Source: Mesorhizobium sp. M1E.F.Ca.ET.045.02.1.1 (lineage in GTDB: Bacteria; Pseudomonadota; Alphaproteobacteria; Rhizobiales; Rhizobiaceae). Taken from it: a stretch of 64,000 nt of DNA. The DNA lies in the NCBI RefSeq assembly GCF_003952485.1, contig NZ_CP034447.1, positions 6,710,501-6,774,500 on the forward strand, read 5' to 3'. Shown in pieces: positions 15,635-25,036 of this stretch. The notes under the pieces are model-generated. The model was not told the origin of the DNA and made no database searches. It saw nothing but the letters and a program-made list of their open reading frames with translations. The position numbers and the translations under genes were made by a program. Numbering within the stretch: the stretch's first letter is position 1; each line of letters begins with the position of its first letter.

Positions 15635-17719
15635 ATGCGAAGCGGCCAAGCCCCGCCTTTCACAGCGACTAACGCAGCCTGGCGGGAAAGCAGCGTTGAC
15701 CTCTCCATTGCGGAGCAAGACGGTTCTCGCGCGTCTGCGGCATTTGCAGCAACAGGCAGGTCGGAGCATCATCGGACAGACATAGACGGTCTCAGAGCGC
15801 TCGCCGTTTTGGCGGTGCTCTTTTTTCATTTGAGAGTTTCCGGCTTTTCCGGTGGCTTTGTCGGAGTCGATGTATTTTTCGTGATCAGTGGTTTTCTGAT
15901 CACACGCATTGTCGCAGCCGATATCGACGTCGGGCGCTTCAGCTTGGTGCTGTTCTACCGGCGCAGAGCTCGCCGGCTTTTGCCGGCCTTCTTTGCGACA
16001 CTGGCCTTAACGTGCATTTCCGCGATTCTTTTGTTTGCGCCACAGCATTTGGAGAGCTTCGCAGAATCGCTTCTGGCCGCAGTCCTCGGGGTTTCAAACG
16101 TGCTCTTTTGGCACGAATCCGGCTACTTCGACCTCGCCGCGCGCATGAAGCCGCTGTTGCACACATGGTCCCTAAGCGTTGAGTGGCAGTTCTATTGCGT
16201 GTGGCCGTTCCTCCTTTCGGGTCTGCTCGCCCTGTTCCGACGTCGGATAGTTTGGGCAATTCTGGCCATTGCTGTTTTGGGCTTCAGTTTCATCCTTGCA
16301 TTCCAGGACGGATCATTGTGGCTGCTCTCACAAACGCGGGCGGCCGAATGGATTTCGGACGGCCGCGCGACCGTCTTTTACAACATGCCTTTCCGTGTCT
16401 TCGAGTTTTGCTGCGGCGCGGCGCTGGTCTGGCTTCCGAAGCCGCGTGTCGTGACTGCTCACGAACTGCTCGCCCTGGTTGGATTAACACTCATCGGCAG
16501 CGCCATCTTCTTTCTAAATAGCACGACGCACGCACCGGCCTTTAATGTCCTTGTGCCCACCGTCGGTGCCGCAATGGTGCTGTACGCGGATCGCTCGCGG
16601 CATGTTGGTCTTGTCCTACGCAACGGCCCGGCAATCTATATCGGCCGCATAAGCTATTCACTTTACCTCGTGCACTGGCCGCTGATCGTATTCTGGGAAT
16701 ATGGCCTTCTGCGGCCGTTGCTTCCGAGAGAGGTCGTTCTCGTCGGGTTCCTAGCTCTCGCATTGGCCGTCATGATGTTTCAGTTCGTTGAAGAGCCTTA
16801 TCGTGCTGGCCGTGGCTTGGTCGGACCTGCTGGGCTTGCGTTGGCAGGCCTGTTTACCTTCTCCTTGCTCAGCTACTCCATGTGGGACGGTATGCCGTGG
16901 CGGTCGCCATCGGCCATGGCGGGAGTTGAACTGGCCGATCGCGCGACCTTGGAATCGATCACGGGTTCGCTTGGGTGCGAGGATTTCTGCGAATTCGGAA
17001 ATCTCCAAAGCCCAACGAAGATCCTAATCGTCGGGGACTCGCACGTTGACCACTACACCCGCGCTCTCGAAGAGCTTGGCGGGAAGCAATTCCACTTCCT
17101 GCTAGCGCAAGCCGGCAGTTGCTATTTCGGAGCAGATTTTCGAAGTCGGCCTAGGGGCGCGGTCACGCAGCATTGCCGAGCCGCGACCGATCAGGCGACC
17201 CGTTGGTTGAGCGCCGGCGGAATCGCAGCCATCGTCCACGCTCAGCGCTGGCCCGGGTACCGCAACATTCTCGAACGGAAGGCTGACGGCGCGCCTGTCG
17301 ATATGGCTGATCTGGCAAAGCTGTTTCCAACAATGCTTGAAGACATCTCCAAGCTCTATTCTGGTTTTCCCGGGCCGATAATCGTCATCGGACATGCTCC
17401 AAATAGCAACCTGATCTGCGATCTCAGGCCGACTTATTTCACCCTTCCATGTCCAGTGTCCTCGAAGGTAGAGCACGTCGCATTCAAAGCGGCCTTCACA
17501 GATTTTGCGAGCCGCCATTCGAAGTTTCAAATGGTTGATCCGTTGGACACGATCTGCCCAGCATCCGTTTGCCGCACGACAGATAGTGCAGGACATACCC
17601 TCTATGTCGACGAGCACCACCTCTCAATCTTCGGCGCGAGGCTTGTAGTTCCGAAAGTCATTGAGAAACTCCGAGAGAATCTGGTGGTCACACCCAAAGA
17701 GCTCGCGGGGGCCGGATAG
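15635..17719 (+). CDS. Second OafA-like acyltransferase with SGNH domain
   Basis: The 694-residue product has the same two-domain layout as its neighbour. The membrane part reads HRTDIDGLRALAVLAVLFFH and GGFVGVDVFFVISGFLIT, followed by RRRARRLLPAFF and LLHTWSLSVEWQFYCVWP. The C-terminal SGNH part has IVGDSHVDHY near residue 466 and VDEHHLS near 659. It begins about 55 residues later within the protein than the first copy, owing to an N-terminal extension (MRSGQAPPFTATNAAW) of low complexity; the true start could be internal. Only five bases separate it from the first gene. Two different acyltransferases in tandem suggest two acylation positions or two acyl donors. Confidence 0.9.
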   Translation: MRSGQAPPFTATNAAWRESSVDLSIAEQDGSRASAAFAATGRSEHHRTDIDGLRALAVLAVLFFHLRVSGFSGGFVGVDVFFVISGFLITRIVAADIDVGRFSLVLFYRRRARRLLPAFFATLALTCISAILLFAPQHLESFAESLLAAVLGVSNVLFWHESGYFDLAARMKPLLHTWSLSVEWQFYCVWPFLLSGLLALFRRRIVWAILAIAVLGFSFILAFQDGSLWLLSQTRAAEWISDGRATVFYNMPFRVFEFCCGAALVWLPKPRVVTAHELLALVGLTLIGSAIFFLNSTTHAPAFNVLVPTVGAAMVLYADRSRHVGLVLRNGPAIYIGRISYSLYLVHWPLIVFWEYGLLRPLLPREVVLVGFLALALAVMMFQFVEEPYRAGRGLVGPAGLALAGLFTFSLLSYSMWDGMPWRSPSAMAGVELADRATLESITGSLGCEDFCEFGNLQSPTKILIVGDSHVDHYTRALEELGGKQFHFLLAQAGSCYFGADFRSRPRGAVTQHCRAATDQATRWLSAGGIAAIVHAQRWPGYRNILERKADGAPVDMADLAKLFPTMLEDISKLYSGFPGPIIVIGHAPNSNLICDLRPTYFTLPCPVSSKVEHVAFKAAFTDFASRHSKFQMVDPLDTICPASVCRTTDSAGHTLYVDEHHLSIFGARLVVPKVIEKLRENLVVTPKELAGAG

Positions 17720-17734
17720 AGCCCCAGCGGCCGC

Positions 17735-19462
17735 CTATCGTCCCATCTCCATGGGACACGAACGGCGAAGCAAATACAGCGTCGCAGCAGACCAAGCGAT
17801 GATCGTGCACAAAAGCGCGAAACAGAGTGGGCTAGCCGAAAGCCCGACGTCGGTCGGTGGCAAAAAAAGTAATGCCGCGATGTAGCCGATAACGAACAAC
17901 ACGACGCCACCGACTACCCCAAAAGAAAAGCTCGACTGTGCTCTTTTGCTTTGGCTGGGAGTAATCCTTGCGGCGAGCATGCCTCCTATCCCGATGGCCA
18001 CAGGGACGAACAGACTGGGCGTCAGCAAGACGTCATGTGACGTTAGCATTACGCCTGCGAGAGCGATTCCGAGAGGAAGGTCTTCCGCGTCACGCATGAA
18101 GCAAAAGGCGAAGCCGAGGAGTCCGAGCGGGACCAGCCAGCCGATATGGCCGAAGGCGATGGCAAAAAGAACGAAACTATTGTGGGGAACAAAGGGGTGT
18201 GCTTCCTCCAGCCCGCGGCCGAAGAATCCTCCCGCCCGGTAGGCCAGGAGGCTCCGCTCCAGGAACAAAGCTCGAGCAGAGATCGAATTTCTCTTGCCTT
18301 CATCCCTCAAGCGTTCACTGATGGCTTGAATCCTGGCTGCACTGGTCGCAGACGGACCCGCCTCGGAAGGCGGGGTGACGTTTCTAGGCGGGCTGGCCTC
18401 CGGCGAAGATGGAACGCTCTCTGACCGCGCTATTCCGGACGGCTCGATCGAAAGTGGGCGTTCGTCATCTGCGCGGGGAATATGCTCTGGCCGAACTGTT
18501 GCTGACGACGCCGGGTCATCAAGCGATCGCGAGAATGGAGTAACGGGTACGTCAACTGACCGGTCGAGCGAGGTGTCGACAGCTTCGCCTGCATCGTTGA
18601 GCGCCTCGCTTAACAATAGCACGCCAGCAAAAGATTCGCTGGTAGCGATACGAAAATAGCGATTCGCGGTGAAGGCGGAGACAGTTGCCCCCAGCAGTAC
18701 GAGCCCGACGACCAATGCCCGCGTCCAACCAGCAGTGTCGACCTGGAATTGCCGGGCAGTTCGATAGCGTTGCCAGATGCCAACAGCAATTGGCGCAACA
18801 AGGGTGGGAACGGCGGCAAGAAGCGTCGAGCGGGACACCGTGATAACGAGGGCCCCACCAACGAGAACCAGAAAACTTAGGCGCCATTCCTTCGCGACGG
18901 CGCGATAGCTCGCTGCGGCACCGAGCAGCAGCCCGGCGGCGGCAACGTTCGGATTGAGTGCCAAGCCCGCCGCACGACCCAGGGTGTTGGTAAAGCCGTG
19001 GACGAAGAGCACATCCAGAAAACAAAGAATGGCATTGAGGGCAGTGACCGATGCAGAGAGCCGCAGCACTGTCATTGGAGCGAACGCAAGCATCAGAACG
19101 ATGGTTGAGCCGCCAAGGGCCAGAGTTGTCAGGTAGCTTCTGTTGACGATCCCCACCGGATGCAGAGCAATCGGCGCGACTGCCATCATGGCGCCAATAG
19201 CCAGCGGAAAGATAGCTTTGCGCACATCACGACGTGTCGCGACCACCGCGACAGAAAAAACTAGGACAACGCCATAGAGGGCGTACAACGCCAATCTGAG
19301 ACTGCCATCTCTCCCGGCGAACAAGGGCAACGCGAAAGGCATGAACCATGCCTGATATACGATGACGGTAAAAGCGCAGAATCCGGCAGAAAAATTCGCC
19401 AAGTTCGCTTGCAGCGTGGACGGTGGATTCAACGAACGATCCGCGTGAGCAACCGCGCGCAT
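17735..19462 (-). CDS. O-antigen ligase/polymerase-family membrane protein with Ser/Pro-rich loop
   Basis: A 575-residue protein with about ten hydrophobic segments and the Wzy/WaaL layout: an Arg just after a membrane helix (VSRSTLLAAVP, 209-219) and HNSFVLFAIAFGHIGWLVPL (427-446) in the later periplasmic loop. Wzy proteins polymerise lipid-linked repeat units; WaaL proteins attach O-antigen to lipid A core. Unusually the big loop between helices holds a Ser/Pro/Glu-rich stretch of about 100 residues (290-390) with no fold signature. ATG 19462 directly follows the TGA of the glycosyltransferase gene, with GGGGAA before it. It is the third gene of a minus-strand operon. Confidence 0.75.
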   Translation of the reverse strand: MRAVAHADRSLNPPSTLQANLANFSAGFCAFTVIVYQAWFMPFALPLFAGRDGSLRLALYALYGVVLVFSVAVVATRRDVRKAIFPLAIGAMMAVAPIALHPVGIVNRSYLTTLALGGSTIVLMLAFAPMTVLRLSASVTALNAILCFLDVLFVHGFTNTLGRAAGLALNPNVAAAGLLLGAAASYRAVAKEWRLSFLVLVGGALVITVSRSTLLAAVPTLVAPIAVGIWQRYRTARQFQVDTAGWTRALVVGLVLLGATVSAFTANRYFRIATSESFAGVLLLSEALNDAGEAVDTSLDRSVDVPVTPFSRSLDDPASSATVRPEHIPRADDERPLSIEPSGIARSESVPSSPEASPPRNVTPPSEAGPSATSAARIQAISERLRDEGKRNSISARALFLERSLLAYRAGGFFGRGLEEAHPFVPHNSFVLFAIAFGHIGWLVPLGLLGFAFCFMRDAEDLPLGIALAGVMLTSHDVLLTPSLFVPVAIGIGGMLAARITPSQSKRAQSSFSFGVVGGVVLFVIGYIAALLFLPPTDVGLSASPLCFALLCTIIAWSAATLYLLRRSCPMEMGR

Positions 19463-20689
19463 TCAATTCCCCGAGAGGTAGAGAGTTTCATAGGCGTCGA
19501 CCATAGCCTCAATCGAATAGCGCTGCCGCATTGTCCGCTGGCGAAGCTCCCGTTCCGTTTTGCGCCCTGGCAGACCGTCGACCACGGCGAGCAAACCTCG
19601 AGCGAGATCCGCGGGAGTACGAGGCTGGACCAAAACACACCCGGGCAGGCCTGAGACTGCCTCGGGATTTCCGCCTACGTCCGTGACGACTACCGGAAGG
19701 CCAGCCGCGAGTTTCTCCATCAAGGCGTTGCAAAAGCCCTCTTCATGAGACGCGATAACGCCAATATCCATGCCAGCGAGCAAGGCCGGGATATCGCTCT
19801 GTACGCCGATAGCCTCCACTTTCGCTCCGATGCCGAGGCGATCGGCCTTCTGCGCAAGAGCTGATCCTATGCCCCGATCCTGCCCAGCCATGAATAGTTT
19901 TATGTTCGGCCGCACTTTGCTCGCTAGAGCGATCGCCTCGATCAGATCGCCATGCCCCTTGTATGGTAGCAAATTGGCGACTATGACGATGGCCACTTCG
20001 TCGGCTCCAAGACCAAGTCTGCGCCGGGTTTCGTCTCGAAGGTCGCCGATGTTATCGAAGCGACTTAGATCGAGAGCGTTTGCGATAACCTTGATGCGGT
20101 TGACGTCGTAGTTGTCACGAGCCGCCGTGTCTGCCGCGACCGCATGGGAGTTCGCGACCACGACATGGGAAAACCGATTAGCGAACCGATCCATCCATTT
20201 TAGCCAAGGCCATCGCTCCTGATGATTGCCGAGGCCGCGTCGAGAGGTGACGATGAACGGTGCGAGCGCAATCCTTCCGGCTATGGCGCTAAGGAAGTTG
20301 GTCAGCGGCAGAAAACCATGGACCACACTCGGTCGTGTCGAGGCGACGCGCGTAAACAGCCACATGGCCGCAGTCAGTAGTACTATCAACTCCCTCAAGC
20401 CTGGCGAAGTCTTCGCAACGCCGGTCGAGGCCTTCGGCTGGTGACGGCCATAGAATACTGGTATGCCGGCACGGCTCAGTGGCTCGGCCAGCACATCACC
20501 GGCCCGTGTAAGAGAGAAAACTTCGACCCTCCAGCCACGCCTTGCCAGTTCTCTGGCGAGCAGTACGAGTTGGCTCTCCGTTCCGCCAAGGTTGAGCTGT
20601 CCGATGACAAAGAGGACACCTTGGCGGCGTTTTTTGGTGATCGCCGTTGAGGGAACGATAGCTGATGCCTTCGTTGGAGCATAGTTCAT
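19463..20689 (-). CDS. Glycosyltransferase family 4 (GT-B)
   Basis: A GT-B glycosyltransferase of about 408 residues. Its N-terminus has GVLFVIGQLNLGGTESQLVL (acceptor-side Gly-rich loop), and the C-terminal half has the GT4 donor signature: VIANALDLSRF, NLLPYKGHGDLIEAI, and SHEEGFCNALMEKLAAGLPV with the conserved E...E pair (EGFCNALMEK). It uses a nucleotide sugar to extend a lipid-linked or other glycan in the cytoplasm. The start is uncertain: a GTG at 20755 has AGGGA directly against it, too close; ATG 20689 is my choice. It is between the transglutaminase-like gene (70 bases) and the Wzy-like gene (adjacent), forming an operon. Confidence 0.88.
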   Translation of the reverse strand: MNYAPTKASAIVPSTAITKKRRQGVLFVIGQLNLGGTESQLVLLARELARRGWRVEVFSLTRAGDVLAEPLSRAGIPVFYGRHQPKASTGVAKTSPGLRELIVLLTAAMWLFTRVASTRPSVVHGFLPLTNFLSAIAGRIALAPFIVTSRRGLGNHQERWPWLKWMDRFANRFSHVVVANSHAVAADTAARDNYDVNRIKVIANALDLSRFDNIGDLRDETRRRLGLGADEVAIVIVANLLPYKGHGDLIEAIALASKVRPNIKLFMAGQDRGIGSALAQKADRLGIGAKVEAIGVQSDIPALLAGMDIGVIASHEEGFCNALMEKLAAGLPVVVTDVGGNPEAVSGLPGCVLVQPRTPADLARGLLAVVDGLPGRKTERELRQRTMRQRYSIEAMVDAYETLYLSGN

Positions 20690-20758
20690 CGAAATTCTAT
20701 TGCCGCCGACTTCCTTTGCCGTCGCTTGCCATACGCATCGCCCTCGGGCAAGCACTCC

Positions 20759-21682
20759 CTAAGCGCCACGATCGGACGAACGACCGAAAGTAAATATTTT
20801 CGGAACGGAATCGAACGGTCGGCGCCCACGCAGCCCGCCGCCGGCAAATAGCACGCCTATGGCCAGTAACGTGACGGGCGGAAGCCACTTCAGGCGCTCG
20901 AGTACCGTCTCATAAGCCCGAATATTCTGGAAACCTTCCGGGGTTCCAAGCGCGTGCCAAGGTTGACCATAAGCCTCATGCAACAGGGGCAGCATAGACT
21001 CGTAGTCCGAATAATAGGAATCGATTATCGACGGATCCTTTTCTACGAGAGCAAGAGGGTACGGGACAATGACGCCGTAATCGGGATCGAGAACATTGCC
21101 ATCGACCTCCACGATGGTGTGCTGCTCCGCACCATATATAGTCGCTTGAATTCCTTGTTCGATGAGGATCGAGTAGACAATCTTCGAGACTTGGGAACAG
21201 AAGCCGTATCCGCGGCCCAAAGCCTTCCCCGGTGTCAAAAACTCGTAGTTCTGGAAGCTCTCATGGTATGCGGGGAGCAAACCGAGCAGCCAGATAACAT
21301 AGTTGTCGAAAACACTGATCCTGGTGTAGCGCGTGTCGCTTGCCGTCCAGCGGTCCCCTTCTGTCCAGTAGTGCACCATTCCACCTGCGACAGACTTTGT
21401 GAGGCGCTCAAGATAAACCTGCTTAGGTTCGTCGGGCTCTCGGTAAAGGCCATTCAAGTCCTCAATTTCCCTTTCGAACCCGAGCGGTCCTTCGATGGCT
21501 GCGGAGGGCGGCGCCGGATAGGCGCGGATCAAGCCCAGGGGGTAAGCGGCGACAAAAAGCAGAAATGCTGCCCCCGCTGCCATCAGACAGAGACCCAGCG
21601 ACTGCCAGAACCGATCGGCGGCCAAATGACGGCTCCTGCTTAGAATCGCCTTTTCCTCTCTGCTGAGAATAAAGCATATCAT
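20759..21682 (-). CDS. Membrane-anchored transglutaminase-like protein
   Basis: A product of 307 residues from ATG 21682 with a membrane helix at 29-47 (GLCLMAAGAAFLLFVAAYPL), a soluble middle domain and a C-terminal helix at 267-283. The middle domain carries a transglutaminase-like catalytic set: RGYGFCSQVSKIV (Cys162), EQHTIVEV (His188) and VLDPDYGV (Asp199). The order Cys-His-Asp and its spacing match the papain-like transglutaminase fold. Such domains act as cysteine proteases, deamidases or cross-linkers. A role in polysaccharide gene clusters is not known to me. It is the first gene of the operon with a glycosyltransferase and Wzy-like protein. The upstream ABC gene is divergent with almost no gap. 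Confidence 0.75.
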   Translation of the reverse strand: MICFILSREEKAILSRSRHLAADRFWQSLGLCLMAAGAAFLLFVAAYPLGLIRAYPAPPSAAIEGPLGFEREIEDLNGLYREPDEPKQVYLERLTKSVAGGMVHYWTEGDRWTASDTRYTRISVFDNYVIWLLGLLPAYHESFQNYEFLTPGKALGRGYGFCSQVSKIVYSILIEQGIQATIYGAEQHTIVEVDGNVLDPDYGVIVPYPLALVEKDPSIIDSYYSDYESMLPLLHEAYGQPWHALGTPEGFQNIRAYETVLERLKWLPPVTLLAIGVLFAGGGLRGRRPFDSVPKIFTFGRSSDRGA

Positions 21683-21699
21683 TATGGCACGTTCGCAAG

Positions 21700-23604
21700 T
21701 TGGTCGGAATGGTCCAGCCTGCGGATGGCGGTTGGTGCGATCCAACGCGAGAAATAGTCGACTGGCGCCAATTACGACTTGTTTCCTGGTCCCGTGCATG
21801 CGCATTGAGCGTCATCAATTTGGACGATACGTTGGCTTTGACCCGAAACCAAACTCTAGACAGCACGACCGACGCGCTTCGACGCTTGTGGTCACAACTA
21901 TCGAGGCACCAACGGCGGCAGTTTCTCGGCCTCCTCGTCCTAATGTTCTTCGGCGCGATCGCTGAGGCTGCGACCCTCGGCGCCCTCTTGCCGTTTCTCG
22001 CTAGAATTGCTGATCCCAATGCAATTGGCGGTCAGTCATGGATCGCGCGCCAGTTGCAGGGCTTCGGTTCTAACGACAGCCTCCTGCCCTTACTGTCGCT
22101 CTTTTCGGCAATAGTGATAGTCGCTGGCGCGATGCGGATTCTTCTCTCTCGAGCGACCCACGCTTTCGTGTTTTCGCTTGGACACGAACTGGCCGTGAAA
22201 GTTTATAAGCGCGCCCTCTATCAGCCTTATAGCTATCACCTTTCGAATAGCTCCAGCTCAGTGCTCGCGACACTCAGGCAAGTCCACATCATCAACATGA
22301 ACGTGCTCCTTCCGCTTCTCCAAGCGGTTGGCGGAGCGATTATCAGCGTCTTTGTCGTCGCTGCGATGTTCGCGCTGAGTTCATTCATCACATTCGTGAT
22401 CTTTGCCGGATTGGGTGCGGCCTACCTCGGCATGTCATTTTTCATTCGCAAGCATCTCAAGACTAATGCCCGGACGATCGAGCGAATGCAGGCGGAAGAC
22501 ATTCGTGCAGTGCAGGAGGGCTTGGGAGGCATTCGCGACGTCATCATAAATGACACGCAGCCCTACTTCCTCTCCCGATTCGAAGAGCTCGACAGGCATT
22601 TGCAGCGCGCGTACTCGGCGAACGCCCTCGCCGCCGCTACTCCTCGCTTCGCGATCGAAGCCACTGGAATGGTGATCATCGCCGCACTCGCCTACTGGCT
22701 GATAACTCGGACAAACGATGCCGGGCAGGTTTTGCCAATGCTCGGAACGTTCGCTCTAGGCGCGCAGCGTCTAGTACCCCTGATGCAATTGATCTATGCC
22801 AACTGGGCGCTCGTCCTCGGCAATATCGCTGGGGTCGAAGCGGTGCTGAAGACGATCGAGGCACCATTCCCAGCTAAATCGCAAGGACCTGCCCCGAAAC
22901 GGCTGCCATTCGGTCGGACAATCGTGCTGAAAGATCTGTCGTTCCGCTACGCGCCAGATCAGCCACCGGTGATCGAACGCTTCAGCCTCACGATCGTGAA
23001 GGGTGCCAAGGTCGGCTTTGTAGGCAAGACTGGCAGCGGGAAGAGCACCACAGTCGATCTAATTATGGGTCTCCTCGAGCCGACAAGCGGAGTCATCGAA
23101 ATCGATGGGCAGCGCCTAGATGGAAACACGAGGCGTGCATGGCAAAGCCAGATTGCCCATGTGCCACAAGCCATATTCCTTGCCGATGCTTCAATCACCG
23201 AGAACATTGCGTTCGGCATCGACCCCGCCAGCATCGATTTCGAACGCGTTCGCAACGCAGCACAGCGCGCCGCCCTGGCCGACTTCATCGAAAATTTGCC
23301 TCAGAGCTACGAGACGCGTGTCGGCGAACGTGGCGTGCGGTTATCCGGAGGGCAGCGCCAGAGAATAGGCATCGCACGGGCATTCTACAAACAGGCGACT
23401 TTGCTCGTCTTCGACGAGGCAACCAGCGCGCTCGACACGGAGACCGAGGCCGCAGTCATGGACGCGATCCAAGATCTGCCCGCTGAGCTGACGGTGCTGA
23501 TCATCGCCCACCGCCTCACGACTGTCGAAAATTGCGACGAGATCGTCACACTTGAAAACGGTCGGCCGCATATCTGGACCAGAGCCGGCGGAAAGATCGC
23601 CTAA
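21700..23604 (+). CDS. MsbA-like ABC exporter (fused membrane and ATPase domains)
   Basis: A half-transporter of about 600 residues with an N-terminal membrane domain (helices near VFVVAAMFALSSFITFVIFA) and a C-terminal ATPase: Walker A GKTGSGKST around residue 444, the LSGGQRQR signature near 547 and Walker B LLVFDEATSALD. It should work as a homodimer flipping a lipid-linked glycan or other lipid across the inner membrane. The start is unclear: the longest frame begins at 21700, only 17 bases from the divergent gene's start, but the first residues (to about 40) are not family-like, so a later TTG near 21832 is possible. Its context in the locus supports polysaccharide export. Confidence 0.88.
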   Translation: MVGMVQPADGGWCDPTREIVDWRQLRLVSWSRACALSVINLDDTLALTRNQTLDSTTDALRRLWSQLSRHQRRQFLGLLVLMFFGAIAEAATLGALLPFLARIADPNAIGGQSWIARQLQGFGSNDSLLPLLSLFSAIVIVAGAMRILLSRATHAFVFSLGHELAVKVYKRALYQPYSYHLSNSSSSVLATLRQVHIINMNVLLPLLQAVGGAIISVFVVAAMFALSSFITFVIFAGLGAAYLGMSFFIRKHLKTNARTIERMQAEDIRAVQEGLGGIRDVIINDTQPYFLSRFEELDRHLQRAYSANALAAATPRFAIEATGMVIIAALAYWLITRTNDAGQVLPMLGTFALGAQRLVPLMQLIYANWALVLGNIAGVEAVLKTIEAPFPAKSQGPAPKRLPFGRTIVLKDLSFRYAPDQPPVIERFSLTIVKGAKVGFVGKTGSGKSTTVDLIMGLLEPTSGVIEIDGQRLDGNTRRAWQSQIAHVPQAIFLADASITENIAFGIDPASIDFERVRNAAQRAALADFIENLPQSYETRVGERGVRLSGGQRQRIGIARAFYKQATLLVFDEATSALDTETEAAVMDAIQDLPAELTVLIIAHRLTTVENCDEIVTLENGRPHIWTRAGGKIA

Positions 23605-23668
23605 ATGAGCTTGGTGGACAGTCCCGTCAATCGTGCCAACGCAAATCCTGGTCGGGCCAACGTCGGAA

Positions 23669-24793
23669 TTACAATGGTCTTTCGACGCCAATGATCTCCA
23701 TCATGTGAGCCGTAACTTTCTTGATATCATAGCGCTGTTCGGCGATCGACCGACTGTTTTTGGCCATGCATTCGGCCTCATCCGGGTTGTCGATCAGCTG
23801 GATCATGGCCTCGGCCAAGGGGGTTGTGGCGCCGACCGGCACAAGCAGGCCATTCACCCCGGGGACGATTGGCGCACGGCAACCCGGCGCATCCGTCGTT
23901 ATGATCGGGCGTCCCATCGCCATCGCTTCCAAAACCGAGCGCGACGTGCCCTCGCGATAGGACGGGAGTACGTAAATGCGCGCATCGGCGATCACCCGGC
24001 GGACGTCTTCGACAGGCCCATGGTAGTGAATGGTGCCGTCCTTGACGGCTGCTTCGAGCTCCGAAACCGGAAATCCCGCGGGATTGGGATCTTCGTCGCC
24101 GACCAGGTCGAAACGAGCCTCTGACCGAACCGCCTTCACCAGTCTCGCCGCGCCCAGATATTCCGCGAGACCTTTGTCACGAAGCAGACGCGCTATCATG
24201 AGAAATCGCGGTTTCTCTGGCAGAGGCGCTACCTTGAAACGATCCAGGTCGACCCCTGAACCATTGACGACATTGGCTGGCGTCAGCCCGAGCAATCCAA
24301 GGCGACGGAAATCATCATGGTCATCTTCGTTCTGGAAGGTGGCCGTGGTGGCTGCACGCAGGCTGGCGGCGTAAAGAAGTCGGGCTACAGCATTGACCAT
24401 CCTCCAGCGTAGCGATTTGTGCCGATCAGTGAACGCATAGCCGAGGCCCGTGATGAGTGCGTGTCGGCGCGATACCCCTGCAATCAGCGCCGCGGGTATT
24501 CCATAGACAATCGGCTTGATCGCGCAGGTCAGGACGACCTGGGGCTTGAGTTCTCGTATCTTCATGTAAAGCCGAAAGGCCAAAAGTGTGTCGCCGAACG
24601 GCGCAATTGCGGCCCGTTCCATCGGCAATGGATGAAACCGGATCCCGTTTTCAGTCAGCCAACGAACCGTCGTTGCGTCGACCGGCGCTGCGGCATGGAC
24701 TTCATATCCGGCAGCTTGCAGCGCGAGCAGAAGATGTCCTCGAGTTGTTGCAAGGGACGTTGGTTCGCTGACGATAACTACGATACGAATCAT
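23669..24793 (-). CDS. Glycosyltransferase family 4 (GT-B)
   Basis: A 374-residue protein starting MIRIVVIVSEPTSLATTRGH at ATG 24793. It has the GT4 layout: a loop TTRGHLLLALQAAGYEVHAA, then MIARLLRDKGLAEYLGAARL, and the donor signature SYREGTSRSVLEAMAMGRPI with E...E. It resembles WbnK/CapM/PglA-like HexNAc or hexosyl transferases that add a sugar to a lipid-linked acceptor. The long upstream extension of the frame is not family-like. It is a single minus-strand gene convergent with the ABC exporter and divergent from the dehydrogenase; the 240-bp gap to the latter should hold both promoters. Confidence 0.9.
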   Translation of the reverse strand: MIRIVVIVSEPTSLATTRGHLLLALQAAGYEVHAAAPVDATTVRWLTENGIRFHPLPMERAAIAPFGDTLLAFRLYMKIRELKPQVVLTCAIKPIVYGIPAALIAGVSRRHALITGLGYAFTDRHKSLRWRMVNAVARLLYAASLRAATTATFQNEDDHDDFRRLGLLGLTPANVVNGSGVDLDRFKVAPLPEKPRFLMIARLLRDKGLAEYLGAARLVKAVRSEARFDLVGDEDPNPAGFPVSELEAAVKDGTIHYHGPVEDVRRVIADARIYVLPSYREGTSRSVLEAMAMGRPIITTDAPGCRAPIVPGVNGLLVPVGATTPLAEAMIQLIDNPDEAECMAKNSRSIAEQRYDIKKVTAHMMEIIGVERPL

Positions 24794-25036
24794 GCATTCA
24801 ATTTCTTGAACTGAGTGCTGAGGGGCATTCCCTTGTAGATTTTTGGTGACCCGAAACCCAACCCTGCCGCATGTTTTCCACAACATCGATAAGAACGGGC
24901 GGATGGCGGTACAAACATTGGTCGTAGACGATTTTTTGAGTGGACACTTTTGTCTTCGCAACTGCGCATCGTTGAATTGGCCCATCGCCTGCCATACAAG
25001 CGCCTCAACTCGTAAGTGACCTGAGGAATTCCGCGG

